DNA of 64,000 nucleotides from Gryganskiella cystojenkinii (Eukaryota; Mortierellomycota; Mortierellomycetes; Mortierellales; Mortierellaceae): NCBI GenBank assembly GCA_015852425.1, contig JAAAIG010000050.1, positions 18,708 to 82,707 of the forward strand, read 5' to 3'. Shown piece by piece: positions 54,447 to 64,000 of this stretch (position 1 is its first letter; each line of letters starts with the position of its first letter). The notes under the pieces were generated by a model. It saw only the letters and a program-made list of their open reading frames with translations, ran no database searches and was not told where the DNA came from. The position numbers and the translations under genes were made by a program.

Positions 54447-57159
54447 GTCAACACTCTGGAATACCAATCGCGGGTGTTGCCTCCAGTCCCAAGGCCGCGG
54501 CTGGATCCTCTTCTTCTAGATGGGCGCATGGGACCAGTGTCTTTGAAAAGGGTCTGATCTACACAGCACCGGAACGGCTTGCGAACCCAGAACTGAACCC
54601 TTGTACCACCGCCTCGGATGTTTACTCTTTGGGCGTCATCATGCTGGAAATCATGACGGGTCATCGATCGCATGCGAGTCAGTTCTTGACGTCTTCGTCC
54701 TCGTCTTCAACGGATACAAAATCAACTCATTTAAGACTGGAAGAAAGTTCAAAGGCGGGGAGGACTGCGACTCCGTTACCAACTATGTCGACCCCCCACG
54801 GGACCATGACTTTACCGACAGCAATGGAATCGCTGATTCGAAAAATTTGCTCCAGAGATCCTGCGCAACGACCTGGACTTTACGTGATTCGATCACAACT
54901 CAAGGAGATGGCGAATACATCCTTCGATCTCCACGTCCGGGAACCGATCAACAGGGGCACAACAGGCATTCAATTGAACGCCAAGAAACCCATCTCACTC
55001 ATCTCTGTCGTCACAACCCCTTCCGTGATTGCCGGTATGGACCTTTTTTATTCGCTTTTTTTTCAGTGTTATGGCTACTGCTATGCTGTTATGCTATTTT
55101 GAGGGAGGGCAGAAAATGAAAAGAAACTGACAGAAGCTAATTTTAATTTGTCTCTTGTGGCATAGAATCAAGATCCAACAACTCAGCACAAAACAGCTTC
55201 GCAAGTCGAGCTGCCATTATCGAATCATCATCATCATCAGCACCCCAATCGCCCAACATCAACAATAACAACACCTCAAACAACTTCATAAAAAAGCGCA
55301 CCTCAATCCTGCGTAAGGCCCTGGACATGTCCCTTAATTCCCCACCCTCGTCGCCTAAACGAAAAACGATCCAGATCTGGGAAGCGGCAGTCAAGGGCGA
55401 TGTGAAGGCGATCCATTCACTTTTATCACAAGGGATATCGGTCAATCAACGGGATCCCATCACAGATCACACACCTTTACTCGCCGCGGTCGCGGATCTT
55501 GAGAACCCGAATCAGGCACCCAATATCGCCATTTTGGAATTGCTGATCAACCGAGGCGCAGAGATCAATGCATTTGATCAAAAGACCAAACAGACGCTCT
55601 TGCATCATCTCTGCTCTCGACCGAACCCTTCACCGGCAGTCCTCAAGTTCTTGCTGGATCGAGGCGCGAATCCGAACGCGGTTAGTGTCTCTCGACAGAC
55701 ACCACTACATTACCTCGCAGAACGTGCTAAAGTCTCGCCATTAGAGCCCATGCGACTCTTGCTCGATTTTGGTGCCGAGGTCGATGCCAAGGGTCCCGTG
55801 ATGTGGACGGCGCTTCATTTGTTGAGCGCTAGTGAAAAACCTTACCTGGACGCCATGATGTTGTTATTGACCCGAGATATTGACGTGAACGCCCGGGATA
55901 GCAATCAATGGACGGCCTTGCATTTCGTTGCTCATTACAATCAGGATCCAGCGCCGGCGCTCAAGATCTTGGTCGATGCCGGAGCGGATGTGAATGCGTT
56001 GACGAAACGCCACGAGGGTGTAATACAGGTGCTGCTGAAGAGTAAGAGCATCGATCGGATGGCCTTGGATCAAGCGACTGTGGCCGCGATGGGATCGAAT
56101 GGGACCAGCAATCAGAGCAGTAACCCGCCACCAGCAGGAAGTTCTGGACTGGGTATCTCGGGCATGTCCTCCAACTCGTTGTCGTCGTTCGGAGGGCATA
56201 ACCGCAAGCGGTCCTCGACCTCGATCCTCTCCAACAATGGAACGTATGCGTCTTCATTACCCAGGATCACCACTGTCGCGGAACAAACTGTCGCCTCTCA
56301 ACAACCACCTGATGTTGTTGTCAATACCAGCAACGGCGTCCTTTCACCGGAAGAAGAAGCCAAGGAGGAGAGTCTAAAGCGTCTGGCGGATCTCATCCGG
56401 TGGTTAAATGTCGAGTGTGGTGTCAACTTGGACCTCTCTCTGGAATATGACGACCCTTACCCACCCACGCATCCCAAGAACCAGCATGTCATGTACAGAG
56501 CGATCCGGTTAGGCATGCGATCGATTGTTGCGGTCCTATTGGAGACGAGTCTCGCCATGAGTGAGATCCATGTCCTGGACGAGGCGCTTCAGGTGACCGA
56601 GGACATGCTCAATGTCTTGAACATGAGCACCCAACCTTCTTCTGTCGATAATAACGGCAGCACTGCAAGATCCTCGCTCGAGTCCTCGGCTTCGTCTCCA
56701 AGGCATACGACCAGCTCCTGGAACCATCGACGAAACAGTAGTGTGAGCAGCAACGCCAGCAGTTTGATCGCCACTGGGGGCGGTAGCAGTGTCGGTGGCA
56801 ATTGCTCTGAACGAGGGGGTGCTACCGCATCCAGCAGTATCATCACGCCGAAATCCTTGGCTCAAGCGGCAGCATCAATCAGTCGAATTACTGAAATTGA
56901 GGCCTTACTCAAGATCTGGCGGTTTGGAGAGCAGAGACAGCAACTGTTGGACTCGGTCAAGGCGCGCTTGGCAAGATCGAACCGTCGAAGGGCAAGAGAT
57001 AGTGGTATGCGCGGAGCAGGGGGTGGAACCACTGGCTCAAACAGTGATCGAGGAGGTGGAAGTGTCGCTGGAGGGGACGATGAGGGGTGTGATAGCCCGG
57101 TCTCATCGATTTCCTCTGAGCGGGATCGAGAGGTGTTTCACCGGACAATCACAATGTGA
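53227..57159 (+). CDS. Pseudokinase-ankyrin repeat protein
   Basis: Three exons: 53227-53259, 53576-55034 and 55166-57159, with GT-AG introns of 316 and 131 bases; they join in frame to 1161 aa. Exon 1 encodes only 11 residues but supplies the sole in-frame ATG. The kinase-like domain has V-V-L-K (Lys77) and ends with Y-T-A-P-E-R-L and S-L-G-V-I-M-L-E-I-M-T-G. The catalytic loop reads H-M-N-L-H-S-D-N (255-262): the HRD aspartate is Asn. D-F-G is kept at 275. A run of 12 His sits in the activation segment, and a Ser/Gln-rich insert lies in the N-lobe. Ankyrin repeats follow from about residue 565 (W-E-A-A-V-K-G-D, T-P-L-L-A-A-V, T-P-L-H-Y-L, T-A-L-H-L-L, T-A-L-H-F-V). The C-terminus is Ser/Gly-rich. 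It is likely a scaffold or regulator rather than an active kinase. Confidence 0.85.
54410..54445 (+). repeat. CAT/CAC run encoding 12 histidines
   Basis: A trinucleotide run inside the kinase-like domain, about 13 residues after D-F-G, in the place of the activation loop. Confidence 0.9.
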
Positions 57160-58402
57160 GGATCTGAATGAAAAACCGTTGATAGAAGATCCATAAAAAG
57201 AATATAGTGACCAAGGGAGGGAGGAAAGGCAGTAAATGCCCCTCCTTCCTCTCTCTTCTCTGTCTCTCTCTCCCGGGTGAGCCGTTGGAGAGAACGGGAA
57301 CCCCATAGCTATTATACATATATATCACCCTAATAGTGTACCATAAGACAGTGTAAAAACGATTTGTGACTTTTTGGATCTGACCTTTGAGCATTTAGAG
57401 ATGCCACCATTTCACTGTGTGGGCACTGTGTGGCAAACAGGGCAGAAAGGAAAAAAGGGACAAACAAAATTTGATTTCGATTGCAACCAAAACAGAAAAA
57501 AAATGCAGTGTTGAACACCAAAACATTCCCACTGTGGATGAAGAAAAAGGCACTGGAGGGTAGGGAAAGGAAGAAACGGAAGGGGGGAACGAGATTGGAA
57601 TCTTTTTGTCTATGTGTGCCCTACTAGAACACTGAAAGAAAAATAGGTCCTTTTCTACCCTGGCAAATGTTTGTCCTTACTCTCGTTTGTTGGTTGTATC
57701 TCAGACAGGACTGAACCTGGCCCAGGGCTCGAAGAAAAAAAGTCAACGATGAAGAGACAATGGGGTGAAAAAAGAGGGGTCATCCCAGGGTGTTTGTTGC
57801 ATTCAATGGCTCACTTGAACACCAACACCATTTTCCTTACTCGCTTCTTCTGGCTTTCGTCACTGTCCCTCTGCACGCGACAAAAAAAAATAAGAAGCAT
57901 AGTCCAACAAACTTTGCATAACACGCAGAAGAGAAGACAACAAATCCACCTTTTCAGGTTGAATGTGGATCTCATTCCCACTATCTTTTTTTTTTTTTGC
58001 TTATCATTTCCCGCTCCCTCTCTTTGGATCTCTCTCTTTTTCTTTTTCTCCGTTTGTCCCTTTCTCTTTCTCGTGTTATCCCTTTGTCTCTAATTGCTTT
58101 GCTGTTCCTTTCTTGATTTTTCATCTCTCTCCTAGCAAGGACTATTCCAGACGGGCTTTTCACTTTTACTACCATACAACCCCATCTCGGTCCCCCCCCT
58201 CCTGCCTACAACTATATCGCCAATTTTGTAACATCTCTGGGAATAGGATCGAGGTAAATAACCCCTAGGTACCAGACTTTGCACCCTAGTCACATGATCT
58301 GTTCAACACAGACTCACTCGTTTATTCCCCTCCAATTCTCCTTACACACGCACGCGCACACTGTCCTTACGACAGATCAAAGCACCAAAGAGTAAAACAA
58401 CA
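57160..58402. other. Intergenic region between tandem genes
   Basis: 3' flank of the pseudokinase gene and a CT-rich promoter at 57960-58390 before the next gene. Nothing else is recognised. Confidence 0.5.
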
Positions 58403-61400
58403 ATGCAGTCCGTTGCCAACCCACCGGTCCCTCGATGTGTCCAGGCCCAGACTTTTCTCGACAACATCTCCAGGGACAATCAAAATCGGGAAGCGGTTTG
58501 TGGTGCTGCCTTGGACGTAAACACGGACCTGGATGAGAAATATAGCATGCTCATGAGTAGACCCCAGCAACAACATAGCGATCGAGACCACCGTCGACGC
58601 GAAGACAGAGGTGGCATTGAGTTTCAGTATGCACACATCTCTGCCGAGTCGAAACAGAGATTGAAGCTACTGCAGCAACAGCAACAACAATTACATCAAC
58701 GGCAACATCAACAGCTTTCTCAACAGCAATCTAAACAGTCCATTCCGGTTCCTTCTCAATTGCCTCATAATTACCAGCAACAACAGCAGCATCAACAGAT
58801 TCATCATCGACAACAGCAACAACAACAACAACAACAACGATCAACAGTCTCTTCGTCTTCTGGAGAATTATTGTTGGCGGAGACGATTCTGGATTCCAAT
58901 TTCTACGGATCAAAAATTGGATCATCCCAAAATTCATCCTCCTCGCTCTCTCCTAGGAAGCAGCGTCAGCCACCTGCACCCCGGATCATCATCCCACAGC
59001 AACAGCATCAACAACCACATCAACAAACTCAACCACCACCACCACTACCACCACCACCACCACAACAGCAGCCCATTCATATCCATGGAGATCAAGTCCC
59101 TGTAGTGACCCAAGGACAACAACAAGGACAAATACAATTACCGAAATCCCACCTCCCGTCTCCCCCTTTGACTGCAACCTCGCCAGAGTCGCCTTCGAGT
59201 CTAGCGATCCATCTCTATGTCCACCATCATCATCATCATCATGCTCAAACAGAACCCACAGCCTCGGCCCAGACATCTCTGCCCTCGCCTTCTTCTCCGC
59301 CTCTCTCAGAAGAAGACCCTCTGGCAACAGCATCTATCATAGTATCCTCGACATCCCCTACCGTGGCCTCACCGTGTCCCCTCCCAATCTTGCTACCCTC
59401 GCTCAGCATCCCAGAATGTCACACGGATAATAAAAACTCGCCCGTGATCGTTTCCAGCTGCTCTTCGACCTTGATCTCGCGCACAACACCTCCAGTTGAG
59501 ACGGAGGACGCGTCCGCGTCGATTTCCTGGCACAGCCACCCCTACTCAAAACCCACCGCCTCCAACACGATCGCCCCTTCTTCTTCGACCACAGCCCTTC
59601 TCGATACTCAAGCACCTTGTATTCGACAACCTTCGCCTCCAAAACGACGACACCGTCAACAGCGACCCGCCCAAACTCTTCCTTCTATACCCGACCCGGC
59701 CATGTCAGCCCAGCTCTTATCCACAATCACTGCTTCGGATCTCGCCAGGATGTACGTCCATGCCGCGCATCATTTACACTCACATCAACCGATCCGTCGT
59801 TACGTCATGATGAAGATGATCATGACCCAGGCAGAATTAATTCAATACGGTCGCTTACGAGCTGAGATGCCCAGGGCTCCTGGACCGTCAACGGGTGCAC
59901 AACCACGACGGACTGGGTTCGGGACCGAGGCCAACAAGGGTCTTTCCGCGCGACCCAAAGTGAGCTCGAATCTGGCACAATGTCATGTCTTGACGGTCGA
60001 GAGTGAAGAAGAAATAGAGGAGCGGGAACGTCTTGCAAGGGAGGAAAAGATGAATAGAAGGATGGTCATCAAAGTCCCCTGGACACAGAGTCTGAGCTCC
60101 TTGGCGTCGTTGTCGAGTACATTGTCATTGAAGAGATCCAGCTCGAGTTCAAGTTCGTCCAAAGAATCCTCGAGTCAACCTCATCAGCAGCATAAGAGAC
60201 CGAACTCCTGGTATGGGGGCATGTTGGGAGGCAGTAGCAATAGCAAGAACCACCGCAAAGATCATCCGATGGAGGATGAGATGGACGAGGTAGAGACTGG
60301 CGCCGGTGTAGGAGTCGGATCTTTGCCGGACATAGAGAGGGGAAAAAAACTCGGGCAAGGAAGAGATCGTCATCGTCGTGGTGTTTCCTGCTCAAACTCT
60401 TCGAGATCTGAACCGGACCTGTATTCAGTCCGACGACTGGAGGAACTAGAACTTGGCACCGAAGGTGACGAGGATGACATTGATCCGATACAAGAAAAAA
60501 ATGACGGACAAGGAGAAGGGCTGGCACGTAGTGGCTGTGGTAGCGGTGTTACGGTTGAAGACGAAGCCGAGGAGATGATGGATTACTGGACCATGATCCG
60601 AAGTCGAAACAACCGTAGTCGTCGGCGGCAGATCCGCTCGCTCGAGTTTAAAGAACCAGACGATTTCTCATCTGTATCCACTTCGGGGTCGGCTCTGGCG
60701 ACAGGGATCGCGTCACATCGTCATCTTCGACAGCAGCATCAGCATCAGTATCATCATCAGCAGGCTCAGTGTCAATCTTACCGGCATCAGCAGCAACAAC
60801 AACAGCAGCAGGCACAACATGTACTCTCACATACACACCCACAATACCAACAAGAGCAGGACGACTTCGAACAGGTGTGTCTCGAGTCATCTTATCCATC
60901 CTCATCGCAGACGATACCTGTAACACCGCCTCGTTTCCCTGACGCCACTGCCGCCAATTTGCCATCTTATCCACCGAACCACCTACATTCGCAACGGCGG
61001 CAGCCTATGCTCTCTCCTCATCATCACGAGCGTCAGATGGACTGTTCGACCTCATCTTCCGTATCAACTAGCGCATCACAGGCCAGCAATCGGAACACAT
61101 CCGTCCTCATCTCGACAAAAGGGAAGGGGCCCGGAGGTAATAAGAAATGGATCTCAAAACGCAGAAACAGTCAAGGCAACATCTCCCTTTTGCCTTCGTC
61201 TTCCTCCAGAGCTGCACTCTCTTCATCATCGACGACCTCATCGTCGAATTCTTTAACAGGATCCTGGTCGCCGTTATTGTTGTCGTCTCTGCCAGAATCC
61301 CAGAGTGTTTCGGGTCTAGTCATGTTATCGCTTCTCTTTGGGGTCGTCTATTTAGTACAGGGGACGAACCAGTTCTACAACCTTCAATCCGCATTCTTAT

Positions 61401-61414
61401 CCATCATCTTGTAA
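58403..61414 (+). CDS. Gln/His-rich low-complexity protein with a C-terminal hydrophobic segment
   Basis: 1003 aa, single exon, ATG at 58403 in an ACAACAATG context. The first 110 residues are ordinary. Residues about 90-260 are mostly Gln and His with Pro runs; a Pro/Ser/Thr-rich region follows. A compact conserved-looking segment in the middle reads I-P-D-P-A-M-S-A-Q-L-L, D-L-A-R-M-Y-V-H-A-A-H-H and M-K-M-I-M-T-Q-A-E-L-I-Q-Y-G-R-L; it may be the functional core. A second acidic/Ser-rich half ends in a hydrophobic stretch (L-V-M-L-S-L-L-F-G-V-V-Y-L-V) near residue 970-990, which could be a tail anchor. I do not recognise the family; a regulator or scaffold at a membrane would fit the layout. 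Confidence 0.8.
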   Translation: MQSVANPPVPRCVQAQTFLDNISRDNQNREAVCGAALDVNTDLDEKYSMLMSRPQQQHSDRDHRRREDRGGIEFQYAHISAESKQRLKLLQQQQQQLHQRQHQQLSQQQSKQSIPVPSQLPHNYQQQQQHQQIHHRQQQQQQQQQRSTVSSSSGELLLAETILDSNFYGSKIGSSQNSSSSLSPRKQRQPPAPRIIIPQQQHQQPHQQTQPPPPLPPPPPQQQPIHIHGDQVPVVTQGQQQGQIQLPKSHLPSPPLTATSPESPSSLAIHLYVHHHHHHHAQTEPTASAQTSLPSPSSPPLSEEDPLATASIIVSSTSPTVASPCPLPILLPSLSIPECHTDNKNSPVIVSSCSSTLISRTTPPVETEDASASISWHSHPYSKPTASNTIAPSSSTTALLDTQAPCIRQPSPPKRRHRQQRPAQTLPSIPDPAMSAQLLSTITASDLARMYVHAAHHLHSHQPIRRYVMMKMIMTQAELIQYGRLRAEMPRAPGPSTGAQPRRTGFGTEANKGLSARPKVSSNLAQCHVLTVESEEEIEERERLAREEKMNRRMVIKVPWTQSLSSLASLSSTLSLKRSSSSSSSSKESSSQPHQQHKRPNSWYGGMLGGSSNSKNHRKDHPMEDEMDEVETGAGVGVGSLPDIERGKKLGQGRDRHRRGVSCSNSSRSEPDLYSVRRLEELELGTEGDEDDIDPIQEKNDGQGEGLARSGCGSGVTVEDEAEEMMDYWTMIRSRNNRSRRRQIRSLEFKEPDDFSSVSTSGSALATGIASHRHLRQQHQHQYHHQQAQCQSYRHQQQQQQQQAQHVLSHTHPQYQQEQDDFEQVCLESSYPSSSQTIPVTPPRFPDATAANLPSYPPNHLHSQRRQPMLSPHHHERQMDCSTSSSVSTSASQASNRNTSVLISTKGKGPGGNKKWISKRRNSQGNISLLPSSSSRAALSSSSTTSSSNSLTGSWSPLLLSSLPESQSVSGLVMLSLLFGVVYLVQGTNQFYNLQSAFLSIIL

Positions 61415-61787
61415 ATCAAACAAAAAACAAAAAAAAAGAGCTCGAACCAATAATTCAAAAAAAAAAAATCCATTTCTTTTCGTATCCCTTTGCTTTTTCA
61501 CTTCTTTGTTTTTGACCCTTTGCCATTTTCTTTTCATATCCTTTTGCTTTTACCATCTCTTCATTTTTTTCATTTGGATTGTTGCTATCATCGTTCTCAT
61601 TGACTTTTCCTATCAGTAGCATTGTAGTTGCACACCTCCCTTGTTAGAGTGAGAAAAAAAATACTATTAGGTCACACCACCCCTTTCCCTTTTTGTAGAA
61701 TGTTAGGTCGGAAAGGAACAAATTACAGTAATATTATTTTTTTTGTTTACAAGAATGATCAACCATATTCTTTGATATGCTTCAGGT
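61415..61787. other. Intergenic region between convergent genes
   Basis: T-rich 3' flanks of both genes; nothing else is recognised. Confidence 0.5.
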
Positions 61788-64000
61788 CTAATGTGGAGGC
61801 ATGGTATGAACGTGCTGTGGGTATGGATAACTATGATGTTGCTGTGGCATCGGTAATTGTGGCATAGGTTGTTGCGGATATGACTGAGGGGTCGGTTGCG
61901 GCGGGAATTGATGCTGCTGAGGCGGATATAACGGTGGTGAATGATGAGGCTGTGCTTGAGGATGTTGATGATGATGATGAAGAGGCGAAGGCTGCTGGTG
62001 ATAATGCTGTGGCTGAGGATACGGTAACGAAGTCGACTGCAACATTGGTGTAAATGGTGGGACCGGTGGGATTTGTTGAGGTCTATACGTGTTGGGATAA
62101 AGCGGTTGTTGAGGTGACGGGTGACCAGCACCTCCTCCTCCACTGCTATTACTACCTGTACTGCTTCCATTGCTTGAGCTTCTTATCGGCTCTGCTCCCG
62201 TAGCTGTCGATGGTGGGACCGGGACCGTAAACTGCTTTGGTCGACGTACTTGTTTGACAATATGCTTTGGTGGTGGGAGTGGAGCAGTCTGAGAGAGTGG
62301 TGTCGCAGGTAAAGGTCGGAATGGTGCCACGGAGGATTTGTAGATCTGTTGTGGAGATTGTTCTACTTGTGGGTTTTGCAATTGTTGCTGTTGGTGAAAC
62401 CGTGGGTCATCGCTGTGATGGTTTTGGTTGAGGAGACTGAGGATGGGAAGCTGTCGTGGCGGTAAAGGCTCTGTATTCGCGCGGTATGGTCCTGTATATT
62501 GTTGCTGCTGCTGCTGCTGCTGTGGATGGGCCATTGATTGAGGGTAATGCTGATGTAGATGCTGTTGCTGAGGGTAGTACGGTTGTTGAGACTGCTGGTA
62601 CGGGAGATCGAATCCTTCGGATCCGGTACTCGAAGGAGACCCAATGATCGTCGACTGATTTGAGTGGGCATATGCCGATGCGTTCTCAACCACTGTCGAC
62701 TGCGAGTGCTGATCGTCTATTGATCCAATGATCGCCTGAGCTGTTTGGATCCGTTGTGCTGGCGCTGGGGTTGAGACAATAGTTACGCCATCTCCTCCTG
62801 CTGATAGTGGGAAATATGATACAGACGACCCTGCTTCTGTGGAACCTTCGGGCGTGCTCACAAATGGCGATCCTGTCGGTGTCGGAGGCAACGGTCGATT
62901 GATCAAAACATTCCTTGGTGGTTTCGGTAACGGGTGAGCCGCCAACTGACTCAGATACTCATCCTTATGCTCGTTCGCAGCCTCCATGGTAGCGATCAAG
63001 ACCTGTTCAATCTCATAATAACCCAGCTCGACTGCGAAATCTAGAGCCGTGAGTCCGTTCGTGTCTACAGATAAGACTTCCAATTCGATAGGTTGATGAT
63101 CATGCTGATCCTTGAACATGCTTTGATATCGGTTCAAAAGGTGTCGTGCAATCTCGCGGACTAGAGTGGTTAGTCCTAGGATGACCGATAGATGAAGCAT
63201 ATCGTGTCCGCCATTAGGCAATTTGGTGAGGATGAGCTCCATGCCCTTGGTCGAGATGCGATCCTGTCCATCACAGAGCATGTAAATTACTCCCAGGGCA
63301 AGGTGTTCTGACCGAGTCACGCTCGAGGGTTGATCCAGTTCCAGGAGTGCCAACGTTCTTTGCCTCGTCTAAAAAAGGCAAAACGCATAATATCTTGTTA
63401 GCACGCCATTCAATCGGTTCCATCTTTCTTTTAGGGTCGAAGAAAGTTCAATCCTTCCTTACATTTCTCTCTTCCTCTGCATCCAGTTGGCTATTCATAT
63501 TCGCAAAGATTAACTGTCGGTGCAAACTCACGATCCCCTGTAGTAAGTCGATCTCCGAGTCTATCATCCGAGAAATTATCAGAAATGATTTGTAGACAAA
63601 CGTTTTAAAGTGTGATCAGAATGGTGGTAATCTTCTAATAATACCTTCTGATGAGACCATGCCACAGGGCGTCTCCAGATCCGAGGGCAAAGAGGCACCA
63701 GGACAAATAAGTCGAACTGTCAGATCCAAACTCCTACTCGGCAGCGTCGGTCTCGTCCTCGTCCAGAGCGCCCACCAATCCATGAGACACGGGCTAAGTA
63801 GCTCCAGTTCTGAACTCTGTAGCACAAACGGCGTTATGACCTTGGCCTCGACAGCATCACCGAGTTGCGGGCATTCGAAAACGACTTGTACGCCATCTAT
63901 AAAAATAAAAGAGTTCAGGAACAGAACAAAAAACGTCAGTCCTATTTTCGGGCGTCAAAGGGGGTCTCACTTTGCACGTTGCATTTTTTTTTTTTTTTTT
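61788..64000 (-). CDS. Ankyrin-repeat protein with Pro/Gln-rich C-terminus, possibly Mga2/Spt23-like (5' partial)
   Basis: The gene runs off the right edge. Visible exons are 63971 to beyond 64000 (tentative), 63645-63896, 63463-63560 and 61788-63368, joined by GT-AG introns in frame. The first full exon has V-V-F-E-C-P and L-L-S-P, which resembles an IPT/TIG-like beta sandwich. The next reads S-E-D-S-E-I-D-L-L-Q across the junction. Ankyrin repeats follow: M-L-H-L-S-V-I-L-G-L-T-T-L-V and N-G-L-T-A-L-D-F-A-V-E-L-G-Y-Y-E-I. The last 350 residues are rich in Pro, Gln and His with P-P-x-P motifs and no membrane anchor. The order IPT-like, then ankyrin, recalls fungal Mga2/Spt23 transcription factors, but those end in a membrane helix that is absent here, so the name is tentative. 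Confidence 0.6.

Noticed and set aside
1..64000. CRISPR arrays, bacterial operons, rRNA or tRNA genes
   Set aside because: The DNA is eukaryotic with introns. I saw no regularly spaced repeats, no rRNA signatures and no convincing tRNA A and B boxes; a covariance-model scan would be needed to exclude tRNAs.
1..64000. Transposable elements as drivers of the array
   Set aside because: I found no reverse transcriptase, transposase, long terminal repeats or clear terminal inverted repeats in the readable sequence; a repeat-library search would be decisive.

Overview
The window is nuclear DNA of a filamentous fungus. The genes carry short GT-AG introns (mostly about 80-130 bp), promoters are CT-rich, and several regulatory or scaffold proteins contain long Gln, His and Ser runs. 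The protein set (SPX-EXS phosphate exporter, NCS2 purine permease, VAP/Scs2, Sub1/PC4, bestrophin-like channel, kinase-ankyrin protein) would fit an early-diverging fungus such as Mortierellomycotina. That placement is an inference from protein style; no marker gene here proves it.

Layout. 1-654 is the 3' end of an unrecognised gene. 1581-3086 is a secreted FAD-dependent carbohydrate oxidase. 3.4-10.0 kb holds plus-strand copies of a small secreted six-cysteine protein family. 10.3-24.4 kb is a block of ordinary genes: class V aminotransferase, SAM methyltransferase, Sub1/PC4, uric acid/xanthine permease, bestrophin-like channel and a single-pass membrane protein. 25.1-41.3 kb holds the same six-cysteine family again, now on the minus strand and interrupted by a 910-base assembly gap and one unrelated small gene. 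42.6-64 kb is conserved gene space: VAP-like protein, Syg1/XPR1-like protein, a pseudokinase-ankyrin protein, a Gln/His-rich protein and an ankyrin protein that runs off the right edge.

The striking content is the six-cysteine family. I count 18 copies in about 38 kb: ten intact, one whose ATG has become AAG, and seven broken relics found by reading across frames. Intact members are 176-203 aa with a signal peptide, six conserved cysteines (the last at or next to the C-terminus) and a shared core (E-x-C, then T-x-C-F-x-F, then a D-I-F-G-F-like motif, then W-x-[KQE]-G, then a small G-x-x-x-[ST]-L-x-[TS] block). At least nine copies also have a spliceable intron in the 5' leader just before the ATG. 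I recognise no named family. The pattern (secreted, Cys-paired, fast birth and death, signal peptide kept) is what is seen in effector-like or antagonistic secreted protein families, but function is unknown.

Gene models for the multi-exon genes were built by hand from splice consensus, reading-frame continuity and conserved protein motifs; every model joins in frame.
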